DNA from: Nitrospira sp. CR1.3
GTDB taxonomy: Bacteria; Nitrospirota; Nitrospiria; Nitrospirales; Nitrospiraceae
Length of the DNA: 64,000 nt
Reading direction: 5' to 3'
NCBI GenBank assembly: GCA_014055525.1
Contig: WIAH01000001.1
Span: forward strand, 186,001 to 250,000
Below the pieces are notes generated by a model that made no database searches, was not told the DNA's origin, and was given only the letters and a program-made list of their open reading frames with translations. The translations under genes were made by a program, and so were the position numbers. This document shows positions 38,077-45,681 of the stretch, piece by piece. Each line of letters opens with the position of its first letter. Position 1 is the stretch's first letter.

Positions 38077-39168
38077 ATGAAGCAATCCCGATTACACGGA
38101 CAACACACAGCGCTCGGAGCCGTCTTTGAAGAGGTAACCGGTTGGGACGTGCCGGCACATTATGGCGATCCCGCGGCGGAGCATCGCGCTGTGCGTCACG
38201 CCGTCGGCCTCTCCGACCTTTCGCATCGCGGCAAGCTGCGCGTCACCGGCGATGACCGGGTGAAATGGCTCCAGAGCGTCATCAGCAACGACATCCTGCC
38301 CCTTCAGCCCGGTCACGGTCGCTACTCCAGCTTCCTTACCCACAAGGGCAAGATGCTCTCATACTTTCGGGTGTATATGCAGCCGGATGCGGTGATGCTC
38401 GAAGATGTAGGAGAAATCGGCGAAGCGACCTACGCGGCGCTTCGCAAGTTTCTGCTCTACGGCACGAAGGCCAAGATGGAGAACTGCGCCGAGAGTTGGG
38501 GGCTCCTGCTCGTCAGCGGCCCGAAAGCGCCTCCGGTAGTGAAGGCCGCCTTCGGAACCGATGTGGCGGATCTCAAGCCGGTGGATTTCATTTCCGCGAC
38601 AATCGGCGGACAATCCGCGCTGGTCATTCGCGCCGAAGAAACGGGCGAATCGGATTGTGAGTTGCTGCTTCCAGCCGACGGGTTGGCCGCGGCTTGGGAA
38701 CGGCTGATGGAAGCCGGCAAAGCCTTCGGCATCAGGGCCGTCGGCAGCCAGGCTCGCGAGGCACTCCGCATCGAGGCAGGCATCCCTCAAGCCGGATCTG
38801 ATTTGAACGAGGAGATCGTCCCGCCGGAAGCCAATCTCGAAGGTAAAGCCTTCAGTCTGAGCAAGGGTTGCTACCCGGGACAGGAAGTCGTCGCACGCAT
38901 GGACACGTACGGGAATGTGAGACGGCACCTGGTCGGGTTGCTGCTCAAGGACTCAACGGTTCCGCCCAAAGGATCGAAACTCTTCAGCGGCGACCGCGAA
39001 GTCGGCTGGATCAGCAGCGCCATCCACTCGCCACAGCTCAACAAGGTGATCGCGTTCGGCTTCCCGCTGAGGGACTTCAGCACAACCAACACGAAATTGT
39101 CCGTCGAGATCGATGGGGCTCGCTACGAGGCCACGGTTCACCCCCTGCCGTTCTACATCAGAAACTAA
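38077..39168 (+). CDS. ygfZ: Folate-binding protein YgfZ/GcvT family
   Basis: 363 residues. The YgfZ signature KGCYPGQEVVARMDTYGNVRR is at ~266-286 (shown here as KGCYPGQEV plus ARMDTYGNVRR), with the Cys needed for activity and Pro where many have Ile/Val. The N-terminal GcvT-like fold (LSDLSHRGKLRVTGDDRVKW) is intact. YgfZ uses a folate in assembling or repairing Fe-S enzymes such as MiaB. It is not glycine cleavage T protein: no gcvH/P is near and the Cys motif is specific to YgfZ. Confidence 0.92.
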   Translation: MKQSRLHGQHTALGAVFEEVTGWDVPAHYGDPAAEHRAVRHAVGLSDLSHRGKLRVTGDDRVKWLQSVISNDILPLQPGHGRYSSFLTHKGKMLSYFRVYMQPDAVMLEDVGEIGEATYAALRKFLLYGTKAKMENCAESWGLLLVSGPKAPPVVKAAFGTDVADLKPVDFISATIGGQSALVIRAEETGESDCELLLPADGLAAAWERLMEAGKAFGIRAVGSQAREALRIEAGIPQAGSDLNEEIVPPEANLEGKAFSLSKGCYPGQEVVARMDTYGNVRRHLVGLLLKDSTVPPKGSKLFSGDREVGWISSAIHSPQLNKVIAFGFPLRDFSTTNTKLSVEIDGARYEATVHPLPFYIRN

Positions 39169-39399
39169 AAACAATCCTTTTCTCTGGCCTCTCAGAACCT
39201 GGCTCGTCACAGCCCGTGTTACGCTGTGATATACCTCTCTATCATTTCCGATACAGTTGCGTTGGACCTTCGTGGAAATAACCTCCTGAACTGACCCATG
39301 GCGACGGCATCGCCCTTGCTGCGCTTACCGACGGCACTGTTCATATAGGCCACGAAAGGACGCGGTCGGCGCGAGCATTGCAACGGCAGGAAGGCTCCG

Positions 39400-40045
39400 G
39401 TGGATCACTCAACACCGAGAGGGCGTGAGGACCCGCTTCAGATCACACCAGGTGATGCTGGACGACTCATCGTGCGTATACCGTATTCTTCTGAGCGCGT
39501 GGCGAAGATGAAGACCATCGCCGGGCGGCGTTGGCATCAGGGGGAGAAGCATTGGACGGTCCCCCATAGCGACGACGCGCTCCGCCATCTGCTGGCCCTC
39601 TTTGCCGGAGAACCAGTCGAGGTCGATCCGTCGTTACGTTCGGAAAACATCTCTGATAACAATCAGCTCTCCGAGAAACTGGCGAGTGATCCACAGCGCT
39701 CGATCGACTTCCAACCGTTCGATCGGGTGCGCCGCGCGATCCGCAGCAGGCATTACAGTTACAGGACTGAGAAGGCGTACATTCACTGGATCAAGCGGTT
39801 CGCCTTCTTTTACCACGAGCGGCATCTATCGGAGATTGGCGAGGCCGAGATCGGGCGGGATCGCCAAACCAGCCAGTTCTCATACCTTCCGGCATTCGTT
39901 TGCCACCCATTTGCTTGAGGACCGCTCCGATATTCGGACGATCCAAGAACTCCTCGGGCATCAGGACGTGAGTACAACCATGATCTATACCCATGTCCTG
40001 AACCGAGGCAGGCATGGGGTGGACAGCCCGGCAGACCGTCTCTGA
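39400..40045 (+). pseudogene. intI: Integron integrase IntI remnant (internal deletion and frameshift)
   Basis: GTG 39400 follows AGGAAGG. Frame 1 gives an extra N-terminal domain (~20-75: [34 protein letters not shown]) and the SAM-like core-binding helix [21 protein letters not shown] to about 39850 (GEAEIG). The sequence then continues in another frame with [40 protein letters not shown] and LNRG to the TGA at 40043. The HxxR box and catalytic Tyr remain; roughly 200 residues with the first catalytic Arg, Lys and the IntI-specific insert are gone. It cannot be a working recombinase. Confidence 0.9.
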
Positions 40046-40240
40046 CTCATAGTGGTTGGGGGGAATATACTGCGGGCTGATAGCGGGATAGACTGCGGGA
40101 GTCGCAGCCTATCTCGAGGATAGCATTAGATGGAGTTGATTGATAACTAAACGGCATTGCAGTAGATTCTCCCCCAACGGATTGCTGAGGGTGCCTTGCT
40201 ATGCTGCACAGGTAGCCTGCAGCACACTCAATAGTTGGAC
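40046..40240 (+). other. Probable attI region of the integron
   Basis: No gene. The recombination core GTTGGAC (40234-40240, fits GTTRRRY) marks the junction with cassette 1. Upstream are an inverted pair GTTGGGGGGAAT (40055-40066) and ATTCTCCCCCAAC (40166-40178), and repeats of ACTGCGGG. A second GTTGGAC occurs at 39261, before the integrase. Confidence 0.6.
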
Positions 40241-40243
40241 TGC

Positions 40244-40846
40244 ATGCGACTGACAGTTCCAGGGGCGCAGATGTACCTCACAACAAGCCACGTCTCCCTG
40301 GCGTATGGCGTTCTGTCGTGGGACGAGTATCTCTTGCGGCTGCGGTTCCTCAGAGACTGCACGGACCCGGCGACAGTCGAAGGTCGAGCGGCGCGCGACC
40401 TGCTACGAGACCACGAGGACGAGGGTGCCGATGAATGGCCGGCGGGTGAGCCGGACCAGGCGGTATCTGGCCAAGGACCAACCGAGTCCAAGGTATCGAT
40501 CTCGGAGGGTCACCCGCCATTTGAACCGCCCGTCCTGGCCCTTGTCGCCGCGGAACACACTGGCCTCCATCAGTGGGAATTTCATCAAGCCGATCCGGAC
40601 TTCTTCCCGTCAATTCCACACGGCCACTGGCGCTCCGATCGGAAGAAAAAGTTCCACGCATACCGGGGTTGGATGTATCACGAGGATAGACAGATTGGTC
40701 GCGAACCGCGCTGGAAGATCGTCGCGCTGTGGAACGACGAGAAGTTCCGCTCGTTCGCGTCTGCAGCGATTCAGTACTACTTGGTTACCTTCCCGGGATA
40801 TCGATGGCCAGTGCCGTATCCGCTACGACTGCCTCGTCGTCGATGA
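40244..40846 (+). CDS. Cassette 1 protein, unknown
   Basis: 200 residues from ATG 40244, only 4 bases inside the cassette, with no visible ribosome site. The C-terminal half (FHQADPDFFPSIPHGHWRSD, HAYRGWMYHEDRQIGREPRW, IVALWNDEKFRSFASAAIQY) reads as a compact, conserved-looking domain with many aromatic residues; the N-terminal ~90 residues look less ordered. I do not recognise a function. The stop lies 10 bp before attC 1. Confidence 0.6.
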   Translation: MRLTVPGAQMYLTTSHVSLAYGVLSWDEYLLRLRFLRDCTDPATVEGRAARDLLRDHEDEGADEWPAGEPDQAVSGQGPTESKVSISEGHPPFEPPVLALVAAEHTGLHQWEFHQADPDFFPSIPHGHWRSDRKKKFHAYRGWMYHEDRQIGREPRWKIVALWNDEKFRSFASAAIQYYLVTFPGYRWPVPYPLRLPRRR

Positions 40847-40856
40847 CCAGGGGTCA

Positions 40857-40927
40857 GTCCAACATCACGCTGCAACGGACCGGGGCTCGCGTTGCTCGCC
40901 CTCCGGCCGCTGAGCGTGGCGTTAGAC
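40857..40927 (+). other. attC site 1
   Basis: 71 bp. Left core GTCCAAC (40857-40863), right core GTTAGAC (40921-40927). The arms GTCCAACATCACGCT and AGCGTGGCGTTAGAC pair with few mismatches, and GCTGCAACGG / CCGCTGAGC give the inner boxes. Confidence 0.9.
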
Positions 40928-40937
40928 TACCACGAGC

Positions 40938-41483
40938 GTGACGGACTTAAGCAAAGATCCACTAATCAACGCGGTTCACAACGGTATCAAGCGCGGCATC
41001 CGCGTGGCCCTTGAGAACCATTGCCTCGGGTCGGCAGTGATTCTGATCCTAAGCGGGATTGATGCTATGGCCTATATTAGGATGCCAGCCAGTCAGGACG
41101 ATGTGACTCGCAGTGGCTTCGTGAGATGGGCAGAGCAATACATTAAGTTTCCTTGTAGTGATCAGCTTACCGGTTTGGATTTATATGGGGCTCGGTGCGC
41201 CATGCTCCATAATTACGGTACGGCTTCCGATCTCAGCCGCAAAGGGAAGTGTCGCCAGGTCGCCTACATGGATGAATCTGTCCCGGAAGTTCTCTTCGAT
41301 CCCAACGTATCCAAGGATTTGGTCCTTGTGTCTGTCCCTGCACTAGCGGATGCGTTCTTTTCTGGTGTGGATAAATTCCTCGTCGATTTGTTCGCGGAGA
41401 GTAAGAAGGCACCTATTGCAGAGCAGCGCTTAAAGAAACTGGTTCAGGCCATTCCCTTCAAGGAGAACACAGCCACAGTCTAA
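40938..41483 (+). CDS. Cassette 2 protein, unknown
   Basis: 181 residues from GTG 40938. It is mostly helical, with ILILSGIDAMAYIRMPASQD, YIKFPCSDQLTGLDLYGARC and AMLHNYGTAS. The GARCAMLHNYG stretch looks like a conserved motif of a family known mainly from unannotated proteins. No signal peptide or membrane helix. The TAA stop is the TAA inside the left core of attC 2 (GTCTAAC), a neat fit of gene to cassette. Function unknown. Confidence 0.7.
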   Translation: MTDLSKDPLINAVHNGIKRGIRVALENHCLGSAVILILSGIDAMAYIRMPASQDDVTRSGFVRWAEQYIKFPCSDQLTGLDLYGARCAMLHNYGTASDLSRKGKCRQVAYMDESVPEVLFDPNVSKDLVLVSVPALADAFFSGVDKFLVDLFAESKKAPIAEQRLKKLVQAIPFKENTATV

Positions 41484-41535
41484 CTTTGTGCTTCAAACCG
41501 ATCGCTGGAAGTGCCAGCTGAGCTTGGCGTTAGAC
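41478..41535 (+). other. attC site 2
   Basis: 58 bp, the shortest here. Left core GTCTAAC (41478-41484), right core GTTAGAC (41529-41535), exactly complementary to each other; inner arm AGCTGAGCTTGGC. Confidence 0.88.
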
Positions 41536-41568
41536 GCCAAGTATTTACCGTAGATCTGGAACCGCTGA

Positions 41569-41838
41569 ATGCAATTTGAGTGGGATCGTGAGAAGGCCAA
41601 GCGGAATCTTCAGAAGCACAGGGTGTCCTTTGACGAAGCAGTCACCGTGTTTTATGATCCCTTGTCGGCCACCTTCGATGATCCCGATCACTCCGTCGGT
41701 GAGCGGAGGCTCATCACGGTCGGCTATTCCGCACACGGAAGGCTATTAGCCATTTCACACACTGAGCGCGGCAGAGCTATGCGTATCATCAGCGCACGAC
41801 CTGCGACGCGACACGAGAGGAAGCGACATGAAACGTAA
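41569..41838 (+). CDS. brnT: BrnT family toxin
   Basis: 89 residues. The BrnT signature is clear: MQFEWDREKAKRNLQKHRVS then FDEAVTVFYDPL, and ERRLITVGYSAHGRLLAISH followed by the catalytic-type RAMRIISARPATRHERK. BrnT is a RelE-fold ribonuclease that blocks translation and is held by BrnA. The gene overlaps the antitoxin gene by 11 bp. Toxin-antitoxin cassettes are thought to stabilise integron arrays. Confidence 0.9.
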   Translation: MQFEWDREKAKRNLQKHRVSFDEAVTVFYDPLSATFDDPDHSVGERRLITVGYSAHGRLLAISHTERGRAMRIISARPATRHERKRHET

Positions 41839-42091
41839 GATCGAAGTTTCCAGCGACGACCTCCGCCCCGAATACAACTTCGACTATGCGAAGGCAGTTC
41901 GGGGGAAATATTATCGGCGCCTCCTAAAGGAAGGGGCGAATGTCGTCGTTCTTGAGCCGGATGTCGCCAAGGCCTTTCGCGATTCGACAGCGGTGAACGA
42001 TGCATTGCGCTCCCTCCTGAAGACGGCACGTTCCTCTCGACGTCTAACTACCCGCTCAAGCCGGACGGCGCGAAAGCACACCGCCGCTTAG
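41828..42091 (+). CDS. brnA: BrnA-type antitoxin
   Basis: 87 residues, overlapping brnT. The core SSDDLRPEYNFDYAKAVRGK, then EGANVVVLEPDVAKAFRDS and VNDALRSLLK, is typical of the antitoxin partner of BrnT-like toxins and carries the ribbon-helix-helix-like end. The last ~17 residues (RRLTTRSSRTARKHTAA) are encoded by attC 3, so the stop codon lies inside the recombination site. Transfer into another array would keep the tail, since the whole attC left part travels with the cassette. Confidence 0.82.
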   Translation: MKRKIEVSSDDLRPEYNFDYAKAVRGKYYRRLLKEGANVVVLEPDVAKAFRDSTAVNDALRSLLKTARSSRRLTTRSSRTARKHTAA

Positions 42092-42107
42092 CGGAGGCAC
42101 GTTAGGC
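42042..42107 (+). other. attC site 3
   Basis: 66 bp. Left core GTCTAAC (42042-42048), right core GTTAGGC (42101-42107). Inner arms CCGCTCAAGCCGG and CCGCTTAGCGG. It overlaps the 3' end of the antitoxin gene. Confidence 0.85.
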
Positions 42108-42146
42108 GGCACAGATGCCGTAGCGCAAGTATCAACCGGAGATCAC

Positions 42147-42659
42147 ATGGGTGACGACCAAGACAAAATATCCAGGGCTGCTGAAATCCTGAAGAAGAAT
42201 CGTGTCGGCGACATCGCTGGCAAGCTACTCAATGAGTCGTTCCGGTACGCCTCCACTCCGAGTGTGTCGTTTGATAGACATGTCAAGAAGGAGTATCTAG
42301 AGGACTCTACAAATGGAATTGTGAGCAAGCATCAGAGCCATGAACTCATTGTGGCAACGACCAAGTTCCGAGGATCGGCCGCACCTGACGACGATAGCTA
42401 TTACGCTGACGGCCTCATCTACTTCGATGGCGTCCTAGTTCTCAAAGTTGGTGTAAGTATGGAGTTCGATGAGTACGGTTCTACAATTGATTTCAGTGTC
42501 TACCCCTTCTCGATCAAATCGATGAAAGCAGGGGAATGGCTCGGGATGTTAACAACGTGCTTTGAGGTACTAGAGGCCGATGAGAAGCGCCGGGACGAGG
42601 CCCGCAAGGCTGGACGGGACCGACAGCAAGCCTCTGACATAGATCTTGGAGACTACTAG
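42147..42659 (+). CDS. Cassette 4 protein, unknown
   Basis: 170 residues from ATG 42147 with GGAG about 7 bases upstream. Base composition is visibly less GC-rich than in the flanking chromosome. N-terminal helix (DKISRAAEILKKNRVGDIAG), a beta-rich middle (DDDSYYADGLIYFDGVLVLK, VGVSMEFDEYGSTIDFSVYP) and a charged C-terminal helix (EADEKRRDEARKAGRDRQQA). Not recognised; no membrane or export signal. Confidence 0.7.
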   Translation: MGDDQDKISRAAEILKKNRVGDIAGKLLNESFRYASTPSVSFDRHVKKEYLEDSTNGIVSKHQSHELIVATTKFRGSAAPDDDSYYADGLIYFDGVLVLKVGVSMEFDEYGSTIDFSVYPFSIKSMKAGEWLGMLTTCFEVLEADEKRRDEARKAGRDRQQASDIDLGDY

Positions 42660-42680
42660 CGATCTCCAGTGATCGGTGCC

Positions 42681-42807
42681 GCCTAACAACCACATGCAGC
42701 GGACGGGAGAACGATAAAGTGCACGCGCCTCACTGTTGCGGTAGTAGTCAGGTCAGCGGGACGCCTTCGCGCCACGCGCTTGGCGCGCCTGAAGCCGGAC
42801 GTTAGCC
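42681..42807 (+). other. attC site 4 (last in array)
   Basis: 127 bp, about twice the length of the others. Left core GCCTAAC (42681-42687); the right core GTTAGCC (42801-42807) departs from GTTRRRY at one base, as expected of the outermost site. The arms ATGCAGCGGACGGG and CGCGCCTGAAGCCGGACG are near the ends, with a large central part that can fold (GCGCCACGCGCTTGGCGCGC). Confidence 0.8.
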
Positions 42808-42834
42808 TCACGGGCGCCAGGACCGACTGAGCGC

Positions 42835-43317
42835 TCAGCGTTCCGGATTTCTCACCGCCGAGACTGCCCGCGCGAACGCCAGCAGGCTCTTCCGCTCATC
42901 GTCTTCCAGCGCCAGCAGCAAATGAGTCTCCTCCGCATGCATGAGGCGCAAGCTCAAAAACGGCTCTTCTCGGCGCTTCTCTCGATTGTCCCACATGGCA
43001 TCGATGAGTTGAACCTTGTCGAGTTGATCGACCGACAACACGTCGTACCGAAAGTAGGAGTCGCCGATCACGATGTCGAAAAACACGTTGCCGGCTGTGA
43101 GCAACAGAACGTTAAAGCGCCCCTGATCCTCGTAACCTTCCGGGAGGAATTTATTGATGTGACAAAGCGCCACCTTCCGATCGCCCAGGGCTGCTCGAAT
43201 GTTGTCTTTGAGGGCTGCGTAATCGATCTGCAGCGCCTTTTCATCAGGGCTCGTCGCTGCCACTGCCGCCGCTTGTGTCTTCTCAAAAATCTCGTCTGCC
43301 GACATCAACCCCGCCAT
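42835..43317 (-). CDS. Conserved hypothetical protein
   Basis: 160 residues from ATG 43317, which has AAGGAGA upstream; the frame continues upstream but overlaps the next gene. The order is a helix (SADEIFEKTQAAAVAATSPD), then an alpha/beta part (NVLLLTAGNVFFDIVIGDSY, FRYDVLSVDQLDKVQLIDAM) resembling PH-like or bacterial short-range sensor folds, and a C-terminal helix. I do not recognise a family. It is the first chromosomal gene after the integron, 27 bp from the last attC, in an operon with the membrane protein upstream. Confidence 0.7.
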   Translation of the reverse strand: MAGLMSADEIFEKTQAAAVAATSPDEKALQIDYAALKDNIRAALGDRKVALCHINKFLPEGYEDQGRFNVLLLTAGNVFFDIVIGDSYFRYDVLSVDQLDKVQLIDAMWDNREKRREEPFLSLRLMHAEETHLLLALEDDERKSLLAFARAVSAVRNPER

Positions 43318-43331
43318 GATTCGTTCTCCTT

Positions 43332-43589
43332 CTATCTCGTTGACCGATAATGCTGCCGCGCACGGACCGCCCGAGCTACTCCGAGCAGCCCCAACCCGGC
43401 CCATGCAAATTCTAAAAGAATAAACCCCACCCGACCATCGACGACCGCGACCATCCCCAAGAGCAGCGATCCCACGATGTTCAGCGCAAGATAGCCGGAA
43501 TCCAGTTCCCGCCAGATTCCGCCCTGATTCAGTCCGTAGGCTGTCAGAACCATGAGCGCCCCCACCACGGAAATGATTTGAAGCAGCAT
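43332..43589 (-). CDS. CBU_0592-like small membrane protein
   Basis: 85 residues, three membrane helices: LQIISVVGALMVLTAYGLNQ, LDSGYLALNIVGSLLLGMVA and FILLEFAWAGLGLLGVARAV. This matches the CBU_0592 family of small inner-membrane proteins, for which no function is known. It is 14 bp from the downstream gene on the same strand and probably co-transcribed. Confidence 0.75.
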   Translation of the reverse strand: MLLQIISVVGALMVLTAYGLNQGGIWRELDSGYLALNIVGSLLLGMVAVVDGRVGFILLEFAWAGLGLLGVARAVRARQHYRSTR

Positions 43590-43667
43590 CAGGTTGATCT
43601 CGCCATCCTTGAAAAGGGAGCTGTACGGTAACCGGTCGGTCTCCGAGAATGCAAGGGTGTTCCACGG

Positions 43668-45146
43668 TTACTGTGCCTGCAGGCGGTGAGAAAATCGCGT
43701 CTTTCCCGCGTCGTCGACGAAGGAAACTTCGAACGCGCCCGAGGTGACGTGAACCAATCCAAAGTTGAAGTAGCCGCCGTCATTCACGAGATTCGTAGGG
43801 CGCAAACTGGAGCTGGGAAGAGTCAGGCGGCCGGATTGAGCCGACAGGGGCCCGGCCACAAATTCATGGAAGTCCCCATGACCATCACCGTCTGGATCGT
43901 ACCTATTCGCTTGAACGTAATGCACGTCACCCCCTAAAAACACAACGTTCTTTAGCCTATTCGAAATAATGGCGTCGACGATCACTTGCCGCTCTCGCTC
44001 AAATCCCGTGCCGTCGGCTCCCCCGGCCCAACCGTCGAATCCCGGCGAAGCAGCCCCGCCTCCTTTGGGAATCGAGAGAGGCACCGTGGTCGCCACAACC
44101 TTCCAGGTAGCCGTTGAGGCACGCAGACCATCGAGCAACCAGTTCAACTGGTTTGCTCCCAACATCGTCTTGCCAGGACCATCCGGATCCGAATTGCGAC
44201 TGCGATATTGTCGCGTATCGAGAATGAAGAGCTCAAGGTCCGCTCCATAGCGAACGACCCGATACAATCGATGCGGATCGCTCGAGTCCGTTTGGATCGG
44301 CCAGTACTCTCGTAATGCCTGTCGTCCAGCAGTCATCAGGCCTTCGAACGGACCTGAAAAGTTATTCTTAACCTCATGGTCATCCCAGATGACATAGACG
44401 GGGGTGGTGTTCAAGAACCTTCGCAAGGCCGCCGCGCCGCGCTGGTACCGATGTCGCGATCGATACTCCGGTAACGATCTGGCGACAAAATCTGCGCCCG
44501 GTTCATTGGGAGGAGAGGAGCAGATGCCGTCGCCATAGATCGAGTCTCCGAGAAACAGGAAGAAATCCGGGCGCCTCGCTCCGATGACATCAAAAATGGG
44601 ATACCCGGCTTCTCCCCGCCGGCATCGCTCCTGTCCCCCCAAGTCACCGCTCCAGGCGAAGGTCAAGGGTACAGAACGCGTCGGATCAGGCAGTGACGTA
44701 AACTCACCGGTGGCGGCAACAGAACCCGATGACAACCCGGAAGCCCGCTCCGCAGCGTCGACCAGGATACGATAGCGGTAACGGGTCGCCGGGGTCAGAC
44801 CCTCGAGAGGAATCGACAGCGTGAAGTCGGTATAGGGTCCTGTGACAAATACCGGCGTGTGCGACGCTGGTACGGTCACCGACGCCATCGCCGCCATTTT
44901 CTCCCAAGTCTCCACTGAAGCCCAGACAACCTGTACCGCTTTCACTCCCTCCGTCCGTACCCAGAGAATCGCCGACCGGCTCGTGACATCACCGACCGCT
45001 AGGCCATAGGGCAACGAGGCCTCTCTTGTGGCTATTGTTTCGATGAAGGGGCTATCCGGCGGCAAACCTTCACGGGAAGCAGAGGTGCAACCGACCATCA
45101 AGAGGAAAGTCGAGAAACAAAACGTAAGAATGCGCAACAGACTCAT
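43668..45146 (-). CDS. PhoD-like alkaline phosphatase, lipoprotein
   Basis: 492 residues. A lipoprotein signal ends at LLMVGC (Cys19). An N-terminal Fn3-like PhoD_N domain (SRSAILWVRTEGVKAVQVVW) precedes the metallophosphatase domain with FLFLGDSIYGDG, VYVIWDDHEVKNNFSG, LFILDTRQYRS and VFLGGDVHYVQAN. PhoD enzymes use Fe/Ca to hydrolyse phosphodiesters and monoesters outside the cytoplasm. Typical PhoD is Tat-exported; lipid anchoring here is a variation. No pho box or other pho genes were found next to it. Confidence 0.9.
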   Translation of the reverse strand: MSLLRILTFCFSTFLLMVGCTSASREGLPPDSPFIETIATREASLPYGLAVGDVTSRSAILWVRTEGVKAVQVVWASVETWEKMAAMASVTVPASHTPVFVTGPYTDFTLSIPLEGLTPATRYRYRILVDAAERASGLSSGSVAATGEFTSLPDPTRSVPLTFAWSGDLGGQERCRRGEAGYPIFDVIGARRPDFFLFLGDSIYGDGICSSPPNEPGADFVARSLPEYRSRHRYQRGAAALRRFLNTTPVYVIWDDHEVKNNFSGPFEGLMTAGRQALREYWPIQTDSSDPHRLYRVVRYGADLELFILDTRQYRSRNSDPDGPGKTMLGANQLNWLLDGLRASTATWKVVATTVPLSIPKGGGAASPGFDGWAGGADGTGFERERQVIVDAIISNRLKNVVFLGGDVHYVQANRYDPDGDGHGDFHEFVAGPLSAQSGRLTLPSSSLRPTNLVNDGGYFNFGLVHVTSGAFEVSFVDDAGKTRFSHRLQAQ

Positions 45147-45256
45147 CCCAGGAATGACTTACCGGAACGCGGGAAGACCGTCAAGATGACCCGGTGAAGG
45201 CCGGTTGAAAACTCACGCGCCGGTCCTGCATACTGTGGCTGTCCGAAGGAGCCGTG

Positions 45257-45499
45257 ATGAATGATCTTCGTTGCATGATCCAGGGGTGCCCGGGCAAGGT
45301 GTACGCCCCGGCCGGCACTCAGAACGTCTGTAAAGAGCACTTCCTGAACTATCTTACCTGGCGCCGCCGCAAAGGCGCGCAGATGTTTGTCACCTATGCG
45401 GGCATGACGATGGAACAACGCGATGCCATCGTTGCCGAGTGGGCCAAGACGATTCGGATCGAAGAAGCATCGACAACTGCATCCAGCCAAAAGCCCTAA
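45257..45499 (+). CDS. Small conserved hypothetical protein
   Basis: 80 residues from ATG 45257, with AAGGA 7 bases upstream. The N-terminal CMIQGCPGKVYAPAGTQNVC then KEHF gives three Cys and one His in a zinc-finger-like spacing. The middle has LTWRRRKGAQMF. It may bind metal or nucleic acid, but no family name can be given. The following 180 bp to 45681 holds no gene, only two hairpins (around 45565 and 45646-45685) in a convergent gap. Confidence 0.7.
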   Translation: MNDLRCMIQGCPGKVYAPAGTQNVCKEHFLNYLTWRRRKGAQMFVTYAGMTMEQRDAIVAEWAKTIRIEEASTTASSQKP

Positions 45500-45681
45500 C
45501 CGTCCGTCACTTAAGATTCCACGTTCTGCGCCGCACCGAGCGGCCACTGAGGTCGCCAGGTCGCAATGCCTTTGCGGCATTCACTGAGCATAGAGCGACA
45601 CTTCAGACAACACTTGCCCTTCCGCCTCACCATCTCATCAGCGGCGTGAACAAGCGTGAGGCTCGTTATTTCTCGCCTCGT

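Larger units (their letters stand above)
39400..42807 (+). mobile_element. Chromosomal integron with four gene cassettes
   Basis: A broken integron integrase (39400-40045), an attI-type core GTTGGAC (40234), and four cassettes: 40235-40921, 40922-41529, 41530-42101 and 42102-~42801, each one or two genes followed by an attC whose right core is GTTAGRY-like. All cassette genes and the integrase remnant read on the plus strand. Cassette genes look less GC-rich than their neighbours. 39169-39399, ahead of the integrase, holds no gene I can recognise. Confidence 0.9.

Noticed and set aside
39602-40045. An independent small tyrosine recombinase
   Set aside because: Its only recombinase-like part is the C-terminal HxxR-Tyr segment, continuous with the N-terminal part in the preceding frame; it is a remnant of one integrase.
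43320-43665. Upstream extension of the 42835-43317 reading frame (to 43665)
   Set aside because: It overlaps the three-helix membrane protein gene at 43332-43589 in another frame; ATG 43317 has a good ribosome site and starts the conserved-looking protein.
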